A DNA stretch of 64,000 nucleotides from Streptomyces sp. NBC_01276 (GTDB taxonomy: Bacteria; Actinomycetota; Actinomycetes; Streptomycetales; Streptomycetaceae): positions 1,860,001-1,924,000 of the forward strand of contig NZ_CP108442.1 in the NCBI RefSeq assembly GCF_041435355.1, in the 5' to 3' direction. The notes below the pieces were generated by a model, which made no database searches, had not been told where the DNA came from, and worked only from the letters and a program-made list of their open reading frames with translations. Each line of letters opens with the position of its first letter. The first letter of the stretch is position 1. Positions 1 through 9,785 of the stretch are shown in pieces. The position numbers and the translations under genes were made by a program.

Positions 1-1
1 A

Positions 2-1080
2 GCCGCCCTCGGGCAGCTGGAGTTCCGCTACGCCGCGACCGCGGACCAGTTCCTGACCATCGCCAAGCTGCGCGCCGCCCGGCGCCTGTGGGCCCGGATC
101 GCCGAGGCCTGCGGGGCTCCGGAGGCGGGCGCCCAGCGGCAGCACGCCGTCACCTCGCCGGTGATGATGACCCGGCGCGACCCGTGGGTGAACATGCTGC
201 GCACCACGGTCGCCTGCATGGCGGCGGGCGTGGGCGGCGCGGACTCCGTCACCGTGCTCCCCTTCGACAACGAGCTGGGCCTGCCGGACGCCTTCGCGCG
301 CCGGATCGCCCGCAACACCTCCACCGTGCTGCTGGAGGAGTCGCACCTGGCCCGGGTGATCGACCCGGCCGGCGGCTCGTACTACGTGGAACGGCTCACG
401 GACGAACTGGCCGAGGCCGCCTGGGAGTTCTTCCGGACCGTGGAGCGGGCCGGCGGGCTGGCCGCCGCGCTGCGCTCGGGGCTGGTCACGGAGCGGCTCG
501 CCGCCACCTGGTCCGCGCGGGCGAAGAAGCTGGCCACGCGCCGCGAACCGATCACCGGCGTCAGCGAGTTCCCGCTGCTGTCGGAGAAGCCGGTGGTCCG
601 CGAAGCGGCGCCCGAGCGCCGGGCCGGCGGGCTCCCCCGCGTCCGGCGCGACGAGGCCTTCGAGGTCCTGCGCGCCCGCAGCGACGCGCACCTGGCCGCC
701 ACCGGCGCCCGGCCGCGGATCTTCCTCGCGGCGCTGGGTCCGGCGGCGGCGCACACCGCCCGTGCCACCTTCGCCTCGAACTTGTTCCAGGCGGGCGGCA
801 TCGAACCGGTCCACGACCCGGTGTCGGTGGATCCGGCGACGGCCGCCGAGGCGTACGCGGCGAGCGGCGCGGACGGCATGGCCGTGCTCTGCTCCAGCGA
901 CGCGCTGTACGAGGAGCAGGCCGCGGCGGTGGCCGGGGCGCTGCGCGCGGCGGGCGCCACGACCGTCTTCCTCGCCGGCCGGCCGGGCACCGCAGAGGCT
1001 TCCGTGGACGAGTACGTCTTCGCCGGCTGTGATGCCGTCGCCGTGCTGTCCTCCGTACTCGACCGGATGGGAGTGCCGTC

Positions 1081-1084
<4 letters not shown>
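2..1084 (+). CDS. mutA: Methylmalonyl-CoA mutase small subunit MutA, 5' end outside window
   Basis: This is the C-terminal 360 or so residues of the small, B12-non-binding subunit of methylmalonyl-CoA mutase, which with MutB interconverts succinyl-CoA and (R)-methylmalonyl-CoA. The reading frame is open from the first bases of the window, so the start lies outside. Visible family blocks are [19 protein letters not shown], the substrate-barrel segment [19 protein letters not shown] and [18 protein letters not shown]. The C-terminal half is a B12-binding-like domain that lacks the cobalt-ligating DGHDRG histidine motif seen in MutB, as is normal for MutA. Its TGA stop overlaps the TTG start of mutB (TTGA at 1081-1084), so the two are translationally coupled. 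Identification is firm. It is a housekeeping or precursor-supply gene rather than an obvious cluster member. Confidence 0.93.
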
Positions 1085-3267
<2,183 letters not shown>

Positions 3268-3278
3268 GCGCCGCGCGA

Positions 3279-4265
3279 ATGCCCCCGAAGATCGACATCG
3301 ACGTGTACGTGAAGGGCGTGCTCGACGGGAAGCGCGCGCACATCGCGCGGGCGATCACTCTCGTCGAGTCCACCCGGCCGGACCACCGCACCCTGGCGCA
3401 GGCTCTGTTGACCCGGCTGCTGCCGCACGCGGGCAGTGCCCGGCGGATCGGCATCAGCGGGGTGCCGGGGGTGGGCAAGTCCACTTTCATCGACGCGTTC
3501 GGCACGATGCTGACCGGGCTGGGCCACCGGGTGGCGGTGCTGGCCGTGGACCCGTCCTCCACCCGGACGGGCGGGTCCATCCTCGGCGACAAGACGCGGA
3601 TGGAGCGGCTCGCCGTCGATCCGGCGGCGTTCGTCCGGCCGTCCCCGTCCGCGGGGACGCTGGGCGGGGTCGCCAAGGCGACCCGCGAGTCGATGATCGT
3701 CATGGAGGCGGCCGGGTACGACGTGGTCCTCGTCGAGACGGTGGGCGTGGGCCAGTCGGAGACCACGGTCGCCGGGATGGTGGACTCCTTCCTGCTGCTG
3801 TCGCTGGCGCGTACGGGCGACCAGTTGCAGGGCATCAAGAAGGGCGTCCTGGAGCTGGCGGACGTGCTGGCCGTGAACAAGGCGGACGGTCCGCACGAGC
3901 GCGACGCGAAGGCGGCGGCCCGGGAACTGTCGGGCGCGCTGCGGCTGATGCACCCGGCGGACGCCGCCTGGACCCCGCCGGTGCTGACGTGCAGCGCGCG
4001 GGAGTCGGCGGGGCTCGACGAGGTCTGGAACCGGCTCGAACAGCACCGGACGCTGCTGGACGCGGGCGGCCGGCTGTCGGCCAAGCGCGCGGCGCAGCAG
4101 GTGGAATGGACCTGGTCGATGGTCCGCGACGAACTGCTGGAGCGGCTGCGGGCCGATCCGGCGGTACGGGAGCTGGCTCCGGAGCTGGAGGCGGGGGTGC
4201 GGTCGGGTACCGTCACCGCCACCTCGGCGGCGGACCGGATCCTGTCGGCGTTCGGCCGCGGCTGA
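3279..4265 (+). CDS. meaB: MeaB/ArgK-type GTPase chaperone of methylmalonyl-CoA mutase
   Basis: G3E-family P-loop GTPase of 328 residues that protects and reactivates methylmalonyl-CoA mutase and gates cofactor loading. The Walker A motif GVPGVGKSTF is near residue 63, the switch and Walker B region (DVVLVETVGVGQSE) near 150, and the base-recognition motif NKAD near residue 205. It follows mutB after 11 bp and closes the operon. A hairpin at 4344-4364 lies about 80 bp downstream. The old ArgK name (arginine kinase) is a historical misannotation of this family. Nothing unusual was seen in the protein. Confidence 0.95.
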   Translation: MPPKIDIDVYVKGVLDGKRAHIARAITLVESTRPDHRTLAQALLTRLLPHAGSARRIGISGVPGVGKSTFIDAFGTMLTGLGHRVAVLAVDPSSTRTGGSILGDKTRMERLAVDPAAFVRPSPSAGTLGGVAKATRESMIVMEAAGYDVVLVETVGVGQSETTVAGMVDSFLLLSLARTGDQLQGIKKGVLELADVLAVNKADGPHERDAKAAARELSGALRLMHPADAAWTPPVLTCSARESAGLDEVWNRLEQHRTLLDAGGRLSAKRAAQQVEWTWSMVRDELLERLRADPAVRELAPELEAGVRSGTVTATSAADRILSAFGRG

Positions 4266-4296
4266 CCGGACCGCGTGCGGCCGGGCCGTCAGGTCC

Positions 4297-4344
4297 GCGT
4301 GCGGTCGGGACGGAAGGGGCGCGTGCGGTCGGGACGGAAGGGGC
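4297..4344. repeat. Perfect 24-bp tandem duplication
   Basis: Two identical 24-bp units (4297-4320 and 4321-4344, each beginning GCGTGCGGTC and ending GGAAGGGGC) lie end to end between meaB and the convergent asparaginase gene, just before the terminator stem. They probably arose by slippage or local duplication, and no function is evident. Confidence 0.8.
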
Positions 4345-4364
4345 GCGGGGGCGTGACCCCCGCG
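4344..4364. terminator. Bidirectional terminator hairpin between meaB and asparaginase gene
   Basis: Perfect 8-bp GC stem (CGCGGGGG / CCCCCGCG) with a 5-nt loop CGTGA, placed between two convergent genes. There is no U-tract, as is usual in Streptomyces. Confidence 0.6.
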
Positions 4365-4389
4365 TCCGCGCCCCGTGCCGTCCCGGCGG

Positions 4390-5391
4390 TTACGCGTCGA
4401 TCAGTACCGAGCCCGCGGCGCCGAGCACCTCGTGCAGGACGCGGGCCCGTTCGGCCGGCTCGGGGGTGGCCAGCAGCGCGGAGAGGACCGCGATCCGGGC
4501 CTGGCCGGCCCGCAGGGTGCCGGTCGGGACGGCTCCGGCGGCGACGAGGTCGACCGCGCCGCCGTGGGTGTAGATCTCGGTGACGGGGCCGGCCGCGACC
4601 CGCGTGGTCAGCGCGACCAGGACACCGCGGGCGACGGCGGCGGCCACCGCGTCCACGATCTCCGGGGTGGCGTTGCCCGCGCCCGTGCCCACCAGGACGA
4701 TGCCCTTGGCGCCCGCCTCGACGGCGGCGTTCAGCAGCACCGGGTCGCCGTCGGCGTGGTGCATCACCATGTCCACGCGCGGCGGCAGCTCCGGCATCGC
4801 GGGCAGGGGCAGCGGGGCCGTCCGCTGCGGGCCGCGCAGCACGGCGACCTTGCCGAAGCCGACCTTGCCGAGGAGCTCCTTGGAGGGGTCGGCGAACGCG
4901 TCCAGCGCCACGGCCTGGGTCTTCACGGTGCCCCGGGCGGCGTGCACCCGGCCGGCGAAGGTGATCAGGACGCCGAGTCCGCGCGTGGTGGCGGCGGTGA
5001 GCAGGGCGTCGTAGAGGTTGCCGGGACCGTCGCCCTCGGCGGAGCCCATGGGGAGCTGCGAGCCGGTGAACACGACGCTGCGCGCGTCGTGGTGGTGGAG
5101 GTCGACGAGGAAGGCCGACTCCTCCAGGGTGTCGGTGCCGTGCGTGACGACGATGCCGTCGACGCCGGGGTCGGCGAGCACCTCGTGGACGGTGCGCAGG
5201 AGGGTCAGCTGGTGGGCGGTGGTGAGCCGGGGGCTGTTCACGCTGAACAGGTCCACGACGTCGACGGTGACGCCCTCGGGCAGGGGGGCGGTGGCCATCA
5301 CCTCGCGTCCGTCGGCCTCGGCGGCGAAGCCGGAGCCCATCCACCGGCTGGCTATCGTCCCGCCGGTGCTGATGACGACGATGCGTCCCAT
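4390..5391 (-). CDS. L-asparaginase (type I/II fold)
   Basis: Asparaginase/glutaminase-family amidohydrolase that converts L-asparagine to aspartate and ammonia. With the start at 5391 the protein is 333 residues and opens with MGRIVVISTGGTIASR, in which the Thr of TGGTIAS is the first catalytic nucleophile. The second signature, VVTHGTDTLEESAF, supplies the Thr-Asp pair near residue 78. An in-frame extension to 5445 exists, but a good ribosome-binding site (GGGAAGG, revcomp of 5402-5408) sits just before 5391 and homologues start there. There is no signal peptide, so it should be cytoplasmic. It is divergent from the Lrp-type regulator at 5521, which is its likely controller. It may be core metabolism bordering the cluster. 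Confidence 0.9.
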   Translation of the reverse strand: MGRIVVISTGGTIASRWMGSGFAAEADGREVMATAPLPEGVTVDVVDLFSVNSPRLTTAHQLTLLRTVHEVLADPGVDGIVVTHGTDTLEESAFLVDLHHHDARSVVFTGSQLPMGSAEGDGPGNLYDALLTAATTRGLGVLITFAGRVHAARGTVKTQAVALDAFADPSKELLGKVGFGKVAVLRGPQRTAPLPLPAMPELPPRVDMVMHHADGDPVLLNAAVEAGAKGIVLVGTGAGNATPEIVDAVAAAVARGVLVALTTRVAAGPVTEIYTHGGAVDLVAAGAVPTGTLRAGQARIAVLSALLATPEPAERARVLHEVLGAAGSVLIDA

Positions 5392-5462
5392 GGCCTGGCC
5401 ACCTTCCCTCGCGTAGATCTCGTACAGATTTCCTATACCCGGCAATGATAGTGAGATCTACG

Positions 5463-5518
5463 CGCAATGCGATTGCGTGTTTCGGCGCGCCTGCAATAAA
5501 CCGTGGATGATAATTGCG
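5463..5518. promoter_or_regulatory. Candidate Lrp/AsnC operator between divergent genes
   Basis: The divergent intergenic region (5392-5520) contains the dyad CGCAATGCGATTGCG at 5463-5477 (CGCAAT, 3-nt spacer, ATTGCG). Further half-sites follow at 5492-5497 (TGCAAT) and 5513-5518 (ATTGCG). Feast/famine regulators bind A/T-centred dyads of about this length, often in arrays. The assignment to the adjacent regulator is inference from position and symmetry. Confidence 0.5.
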
Positions 5519-5520
5519 TC

Positions 5521-5970
5521 ATGGATGCCATCGATCACGAAATCTTGCGCGAGCTCCAGCGCGACGGCCGCCTCAGCAACCAGGAACTGGCCCAGCGGGT
5601 CGGTCTGACCCCTTCCCCCTGCATGCGCCGGGTGCGCCAGCTGGAGCAGGACGGGGTGATCCAGGGGTACCGGGCCGTGATCGACCCCGAGGCCGTCGGG
5701 CGCGGGTTCGAGGTGCTGGTGTCCGTCGAGGTCAAGCGGGACCGGGAGGCCGTCGAGGCCTTCGAGGCGGCGCTCCAGGACATTCCCGACGTCATCGAGG
5801 CCTACCGCCTCTTCGGCAGTCCGGGCTGCCTGCTGCGCATCGCCGTCGCCGACCTGCGCGCGTACGAACGCCTCTGGATCGAGCGGCTCACGGCGCTCTC
5901 CGGGATCACCGAGGTCAACTCCCAGATCATCATGAAGCGCGTCAAGGAGCCGACCGGACTGCCGGTCTGA
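5521..5970 (+). CDS. Lrp/AsnC-family transcriptional regulator
   Basis: Feast/famine regulator of 149 residues. The N-terminal helix-turn-helix is DAIDHEILRELQRDGRLSN followed by ELAQRVGLTPSPCMRRVRQLE. The C-terminal RAM/AsnC ligand domain contains RGFEVLVSVEVKRDREAVEAF and the loop LFGSPGCLLRIAVADL. I chose ATG 5521; an upstream in-frame GTG at 5503 would add six residues (MDDNCV) not typical for the family. It is transcribed away from the asparaginase gene, so amino-acid-responsive (perhaps asparagine/aspartate) control of that gene is the simplest hypothesis. It lies directly before the SARP-containing cluster, but whether it acts on the cluster cannot be told from sequence. Confidence 0.9.
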   Translation: MDAIDHEILRELQRDGRLSNQELAQRVGLTPSPCMRRVRQLEQDGVIQGYRAVIDPEAVGRGFEVLVSVEVKRDREAVEAFEAALQDIPDVIEAYRLFGSPGCLLRIAVADLRAYERLWIERLTALSGITEVNSQIIMKRVKEPTGLPV

Positions 5971-6064
5971 CGCCGCGCCGGCCGCGCCGCACCCCGGCCG
6001 GGCCCTCCTCCCCGCCCCTGGCGACCTGCGCATATCCCCCCCGCGGCGGGAGCCGGGCGCGCGG

Positions 6065-6095
6065 CGATAACCCTCCAATAAGGCCCCCCGTTAGC
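6065..6095 (+). promoter_or_regulatory. SARP-type direct-repeat operator upstream of SARP1
   Basis: CGATAACCCTC (6065-6075) is followed immediately by CAATAAGGCCC (6076-6086), with ATA cores exactly 11 bp apart, and by a weaker CGTTAGC at 6089-6095. The array lies about 45-75 bp upstream of the ATG at 6140. It belongs to the family of 11-bp-spaced repeats seen before most operons of the cluster, and suggests autoregulation or cross-regulation. Confidence 0.6.
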
Positions 6096-6139
6096 TTCTG
6101 GAATCCAGAACGGATGCTCACACCAGAAGGGGGTGCCGC

Positions 6140-8011
6140 ATGGACTTCCGGCTGCTCGGGCCGATCGAGGCCAAACGGGGAGGCGGCAGTACGATCCCGC
6201 TCTCCGGTTCCAAGGTCCATACGGTGCTCGCGGCGCTACTGCTGTCCGAAGGACGCGTGGTCTCCGATGCCCGGCTCAGCGCCCTCCTGTGGGGGTGGGA
6301 CCCGCCGGCCACGGCCAGCGCGCAGATCTACACGTACATGTCGAGGCTGCGCAAGCACCTCGGCCCGGAGATCGAGATCGTCCGACGGCAGCCGGGCTAC
6401 GTGCTGCGGGCACCCGGGGCGTGGATCGACCTCACCGAGTTCGACCGCCTGGACCGCCTGGGCCGCGAGGCCCTAGCCGACCGCCGCTTCGACGAGGCGG
6501 GCACGCTGCTGCGCGACGCCCTGGACCTGTGGCGGGGCACCGCGCTGGCCAACGCGACCGAGCAGATGATCGAGGCGGAACTGCCCCGGCTGGAGGAGGC
6601 GCGGATGATCGCGCTGGAGAGCCGGATCGAGGCCGACCTCGCCGTCGGCCGCCACGAGCAGGTCACCGCCGAGCTCACCGGACTGGTCGCCGAGCACCCC
6701 GTACGGGAACGGCTGCGCGCCCAGCTGATGACGGCCCTGTACCGCTGCGGGCGGCAGGCCGACGCGCTGCACACGTACTACGAGGGGCGCGCGGTCCTCG
6801 CCGACCAGCTGGGCGTGGACCCGGGCGAGGCGCTCGGGTCCACCTACCAGGCGGTGCTCGGCGGTGGCCTCGGACTGGGCGCCTCCGCCGGCTCCCCGCC
6901 CGCCGCCGCGGACGCCCCGCAGGACCCGGCGGCCCCGGGCCCGACCGGATCCACGGCACCGGCCGCGGGCACGGCGGCGGCCCGGGCGGTGCCCGCGATG
7001 CTGCCCGCGCCGTACGGCGAGTTCACCGGACGCCGGGCCGAACTGGCATCGCTGCGCGCGAGGCTGGGCCGCGAGGACGGCCGCCCGCGCCGGCTGCTGA
7101 TCACCGGCATGGCCGGGGCGGGCAAGACGGCCCTGGCGGTGCGCGCGGCCCAGGACTGCGCCGCGCACTTCCCCGACGGACAGCTCTTCGTGGAGCTCTG
7201 CCACCCGGACGGCGCCCCGAAGGACCCCGCCGAGGTGCTGGTCCGGCTGCTGCGCGCCCTCGGCGAACCGCCTCCGGCCGCCGCCTTCGGGGACCTGGAG
7301 GAACTGGTCCGGCTGTACCGGACCCGGACCTCGGGCGCCCGGCTGCTGCTGGTCCTGGACGGCGCCGTGGGCGACCGCCAGGTGGCCCCGCTGCTGCCGG
7401 GGGGCCCGGAGTCGGCGGTGCTGATCACCAGTCAGGCCCGGCTGGCCCGGGTCGCCGGCGCGGACACCACCGCGCTGGCCCTGGTGGACGACGAGGAGGG
7501 GCTGGAACTGCTCGCCTCGCTGGTGGGGCGCGCCCGGCTGGACGCGGACCCGGACGCGGCCGACGACCTGGTGGCGTACTGCGCCGGGCTGCCGCTGGCC
7601 CTGCACGTCACCGGCGCCCGGCTCGCGGCGCGGCCGCACTGGCCGGTGGCCCGGCTCGCGGCCCGGCTCGCCGACCCCGGTACCCGGCTGGCCGAGCTGT
7701 CGTACGGCGACGTGAGCGTGCGGGAGGCCCTGGTGCATTCCGTACGGCTGCTGGAGGAGCCGGAGCTGGCCGCGCTGACCGGGCTCGCGGACGGGGACGC
7801 GGAACCCTTCTGCGCCCAGTACGCGGCGCTGGTGCTGGGCACCGCGGAGGAGGAGGCGGAGGCGGCCCTGGACACCCTGGTGGACCGCGCCCTGCTGGAA
7901 CTGTCCGGGCTGGACTCCCAGGGCCGGCCGCTGTACCGGTGGAACGACCTGGTCCGGCTGCTGGCGGTCTCCCTGACCACCCGGGACGCCTTCCCCTCCG
8001 CGGTGCGGTGA
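6140..8011 (+). CDS. SARP-family activator with NB-ARC domain (SARP1)
   Basis: Streptomyces antibiotic regulatory protein of medium size (623 residues). Residues 1-90 form an OmpR-type winged-helix DNA-binding domain starting MDFRLLGPIEA. Residues about 95-245 are the bacterial transcriptional activation domain (EFDRLDRLGREALADRR ... LRDALDLWRGTALA). An Ala/Pro linker leads to an NB-ARC/AAA-like ATPase with Walker A GMAGAGKTAL near residue 325 and LLLVLDGAV as Walker B. It ends without the long TPR tail found in AfsR or in SARP2 (57402). The start is fixed by AGAAGGGGG before ATG 6140. SARPs bind 11-bp direct repeats next to the -35 region and recruit RNA polymerase; such repeats occur before this gene and others here. 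Likely a pathway-specific activator of the cluster. Confidence 0.92.
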   Translation: MDFRLLGPIEAKRGGGSTIPLSGSKVHTVLAALLLSEGRVVSDARLSALLWGWDPPATASAQIYTYMSRLRKHLGPEIEIVRRQPGYVLRAPGAWIDLTEFDRLDRLGREALADRRFDEAGTLLRDALDLWRGTALANATEQMIEAELPRLEEARMIALESRIEADLAVGRHEQVTAELTGLVAEHPVRERLRAQLMTALYRCGRQADALHTYYEGRAVLADQLGVDPGEALGSTYQAVLGGGLGLGASAGSPPAAADAPQDPAAPGPTGSTAPAAGTAAARAVPAMLPAPYGEFTGRRAELASLRARLGREDGRPRRLLITGMAGAGKTALAVRAAQDCAAHFPDGQLFVELCHPDGAPKDPAEVLVRLLRALGEPPPAAAFGDLEELVRLYRTRTSGARLLLVLDGAVGDRQVAPLLPGGPESAVLITSQARLARVAGADTTALALVDDEEGLELLASLVGRARLDADPDAADDLVAYCAGLPLALHVTGARLAARPHWPVARLAARLADPGTRLAELSYGDVSVREALVHSVRLLEEPELAALTGLADGDAEPFCAQYAALVLGTAEEEAEAALDTLVDRALLELSGLDSQGRPLYRWNDLVRLLAVSLTTRDAFPSAVR

Positions 8012-8026
8012 GTCACCCTGCGGTGC

Positions 8027-8608
8027 TCACCACGAGCTGTGGGACCGCAGGTGGAAGGTGCCCGTGGGCCGCAGGGCCGGCTCGATGGTCTCGCGGACGA
8101 TGGTCCACACGTCGCCGACGACCCGCTCGCGCGGGGGCCGGGGCGAGCGGGACAGCGCGTCGGCGGCGATCGCCCAGGCCGAGGCCACGGCGGCCGTGGC
8201 CCGTACCTCGGCGGACGGCTTCGCGGCCTTCGCCCGGGCCCGGCCGACGTCGATGCGGAACGCGAGTTCCGCGGCCTGGCCGAGCTGGAACTCGCGGATC
8301 ACACCGGTGACCGGGAGGGCGAAGACGGCCGGCGAGAGCGGGTGTTCGTAGACCCGGCGGACCCAGGTGGAGAAGCGCAGCCGCTCCCGCTCCTCCCAGC
8401 CGCCGCGCGCGGCCGGGCCCGGGTCGTCCCGCTCCACGGCTTCCGCGATCGCCTCGAAGTACGCGGCGAGGTCCTCGGAACCCAGCCCCAGCAGCTGCCC
8501 GGGCGAGTCGAAGGCGGGGGCACCGGAGGGGGCTTCGGCGGTGGAGGCGGCCTGGAAGGCGTTCTCCGCGATCAGCTGTTCCACGGGGAAGAAGGACTCG
8601 ATGGTCAT
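8027..8608 (-). CDS. Protein of unknown function, 193 residues
   Basis: I do not recognise this protein. It begins MTIESFFPVEQLIAENAF, has no signal peptide or membrane helix, and is rich in Ala, Glu and Arg, suggesting an all-helical soluble fold. Visible stretches include LGLGSEDLAAYFEAIAEAVE, WEERERLRFSTWVRRVYEH and a C-terminal VVGDVWTIVRETIEPALRP. The ATG at 8608 has a modest GAAAGG ribosome site. It follows PPTase1 on the same strand after a 162-bp gap filled by a 15-bp minisatellite, and converges on SARP1 with only 15 bp between stops. Position suggests a cluster member. Its codon usage looks like that of its neighbours, so I take it as a real gene. Confidence 0.7.
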   Translation of the reverse strand: MTIESFFPVEQLIAENAFQAASTAEAPSGAPAFDSPGQLLGLGSEDLAAYFEAIAEAVERDDPGPAARGGWEERERLRFSTWVRRVYEHPLSPAVFALPVTGVIREFQLGQAAELAFRIDVGRARAKAAKPSAEVRATAAVASAWAIAADALSRSPRPPRERVVGDVWTIVRETIEPALRPTGTFHLRSHSSW

Positions 8609-8640
8609 GGCTCTACGGCCTTTCGCTGAGGCGGTACCGG

Positions 8641-8746
8641 GACGGACGGGGCGGTGACGGTCGGAGCGGTGACGGACGGGGCGGTGACGGTCAGGACGGT
8701 GACCGGCGGAGAGGTGACCGGCGCGGAGGTGACGGCCGGTGTCGGT
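8641..8746. repeat. 15-bp minisatellite, seven imperfect units
   Basis: Seven head-to-tail units of 15 bp (the last 16 bp) with consensus GACGGNCGGNGCGGT start at 8641, 8656, 8671, 8686, 8701, 8716 and 8731. Units 1 and 3 are identical. The array fills the space between the PPTase1 stop and the start of the unknown 193-residue gene. The 15-bp period keeps all frames open and creates a spurious Val-Thr-rich open frame on the plus strand. Confidence 0.85.
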
Positions 8747-8770
8747 GCGGTGCGCAGGGTCGAGGAGGTC

Positions 8771-9547
8771 TCAGTGGTCGGTGTGGTGGTGCACGGGTCC
8801 GTGCGCGGCGGGTCCCGCCGGCCGGGCCAGCGCCACCGCGACGCCGTCCAGGAGCCGGAGGTCCTCGACGGTCCAGGCGGTGGTCCGGCCGCGGTGGGTG
8901 TGGGTGACCCGGACCGGACCCTCGCGGCCCGGATGGGTTTCCAGCAGGCCCAGTTCGACTCCGGACAGCCCGAGCCCGGTGGCCTTGACCACGGCCTCCT
9001 TGCGGGTCCAGATCCGGTAGAAGGCCGCGTCCCGCTCGGGACCGGGGCGGAGCGCCGCCAGGTGGTCGCGCTCCGCGGCCGTGAGGTCCGCGTCGGTGGT
9101 CGCCGACCCGCGGACCGGGCGCACCGACTCGGCGTCCACGCCGATCGAGGCGCCCGCGCCGAGGGCGAAGATCCCGCAGCCCGCGGTACGGCTCATGCTG
9201 AGCGGGAGACCCAGGTCCGGGACGACCAGCTTCGGCGGGCCGTGACTGCCGTCGCCGCAGCCGGGACAGGAGCGCCGGCCGAGGGCGATGTCCCCGGGCC
9301 CGAGACCGAACAGCCCGGCGAGGGCCCGGCGGGCCGCGGCGCGGGAGCGGACGAAGGCGGCGGCGTCGCGTTCGGCGGGCAGGGACAGCGCCCGCCGGAA
9401 CTCCTCCGTGTCCAGCAGCGGCAGATCGGCCGGATCGGTGTGCTCCGGCGTACGCCACCACCAGACGTGGGCCTCCCCCCGTGCGCCGAGGGCGTCGGCG
9501 ACGGCCATCGCCGTGCCATGGGCGTGGCCTTCCGTGCCTGATGCCAT
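8771..9547 (-). CDS. 4'-phosphopantetheinyl transferase (PPTase1), Sfp-like
   Basis: Transfers the phosphopantetheine arm of CoA to the conserved Ser of carrier proteins, activating the NRPS T domains and the ACP of this cluster. The Sfp-type signatures are IGVDAESVRPV (Mg-binding Asp) and FYRIWTRKEAVVKATGLGL (W..KEA..K). A less usual Cys-containing block, CPGCGDGSHGPP, lies just before them and is shared with PPTase2 at 15288, so the two are paralogues. The start at 9547 (MASGTEGHAHG) is preceded by a strong GGGAGG; longer in-frame starts at 9640 and beyond would read into the promoter region. A SARP-type repeat pair at 9663-9684 faces this gene. Length is 258 residues. Confidence 0.92.
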   Translation of the reverse strand: MASGTEGHAHGTAMAVADALGARGEAHVWWWRTPEHTDPADLPLLDTEEFRRALSLPAERDAAAFVRSRAAARRALAGLFGLGPGDIALGRRSCPGCGDGSHGPPKLVVPDLGLPLSMSRTAGCGIFALGAGASIGVDAESVRPVRGSATTDADLTAAERDHLAALRPGPERDAAFYRIWTRKEAVVKATGLGLSGVELGLLETHPGREGPVRVTHTHRGRTTAWTVEDLRLLDGVAVALARPAGPAAHGPVHHHTDH

Positions 9548-9662
9548 GAAGTCCTCCCTTCTACTCCCCCGTCGGATGGTGCGGGACGTGCGGCGGTCGG
9601 CAGGAATTCGCCGGGATTTCCCCGGGGAAACCGTAGACAAAGCCGCCCCATAACCATGCGGT

Positions 9663-9684
9663 GGGCAACTATTTCCCGCCTATA
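9663..9684 (-). promoter_or_regulatory. SARP-type repeat pair facing PPTase1
   Basis: On the minus strand TATAGGCGGGA (9684-9674) is followed directly by AATAGTTGCCC (9673-9663), with ATA cores 11 bp apart. The pair lies about 120 bp upstream of the PPTase1 start. It has the same strand-specific ATAG polarity relative to transcription as the other operators. Confidence 0.5.
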
Positions 9685-9716
9685 CACGGATACGCGGACC
9701 ATTCGGAAGCCTTCCC

Positions 9717-9738
9717 CATAGGAATGGGATAGGACAGG
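9717..9738 (+). promoter_or_regulatory. SARP-type repeat pair facing the hydroxylase gene
   Basis: CATAGGAATGG (9717-9727) then GATAGGACAGG (9728-9738): two 11-bp units with ATAGGA in common, ending 47 bp before the ATG at 9786. Together with the pair at 9663-9684 this makes a divergent promoter region with one oriented pair per direction. Confidence 0.6.
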
Positions 9739-9785
9739 TCCGGAAACTGACTCGGGTCATCGTTCATCAACCCGAGGATTTCTTC

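Noticed and set aside
8007..8031. Hairpin between SARP1 and the convergent unknown gene as a terminator
   Set aside because: Only a 6-bp stem with a 13-nt loop overlapping both stop codons; too weak to call beside the 12 to 20-bp stems elsewhere.
8654..9541. Plus-strand frame with Val-Thr-Gly pentapeptide repeats
   Set aside because: The repeat peptide is just the 15-bp minisatellite translated, and the rest of the frame is antisense to PPTase1.
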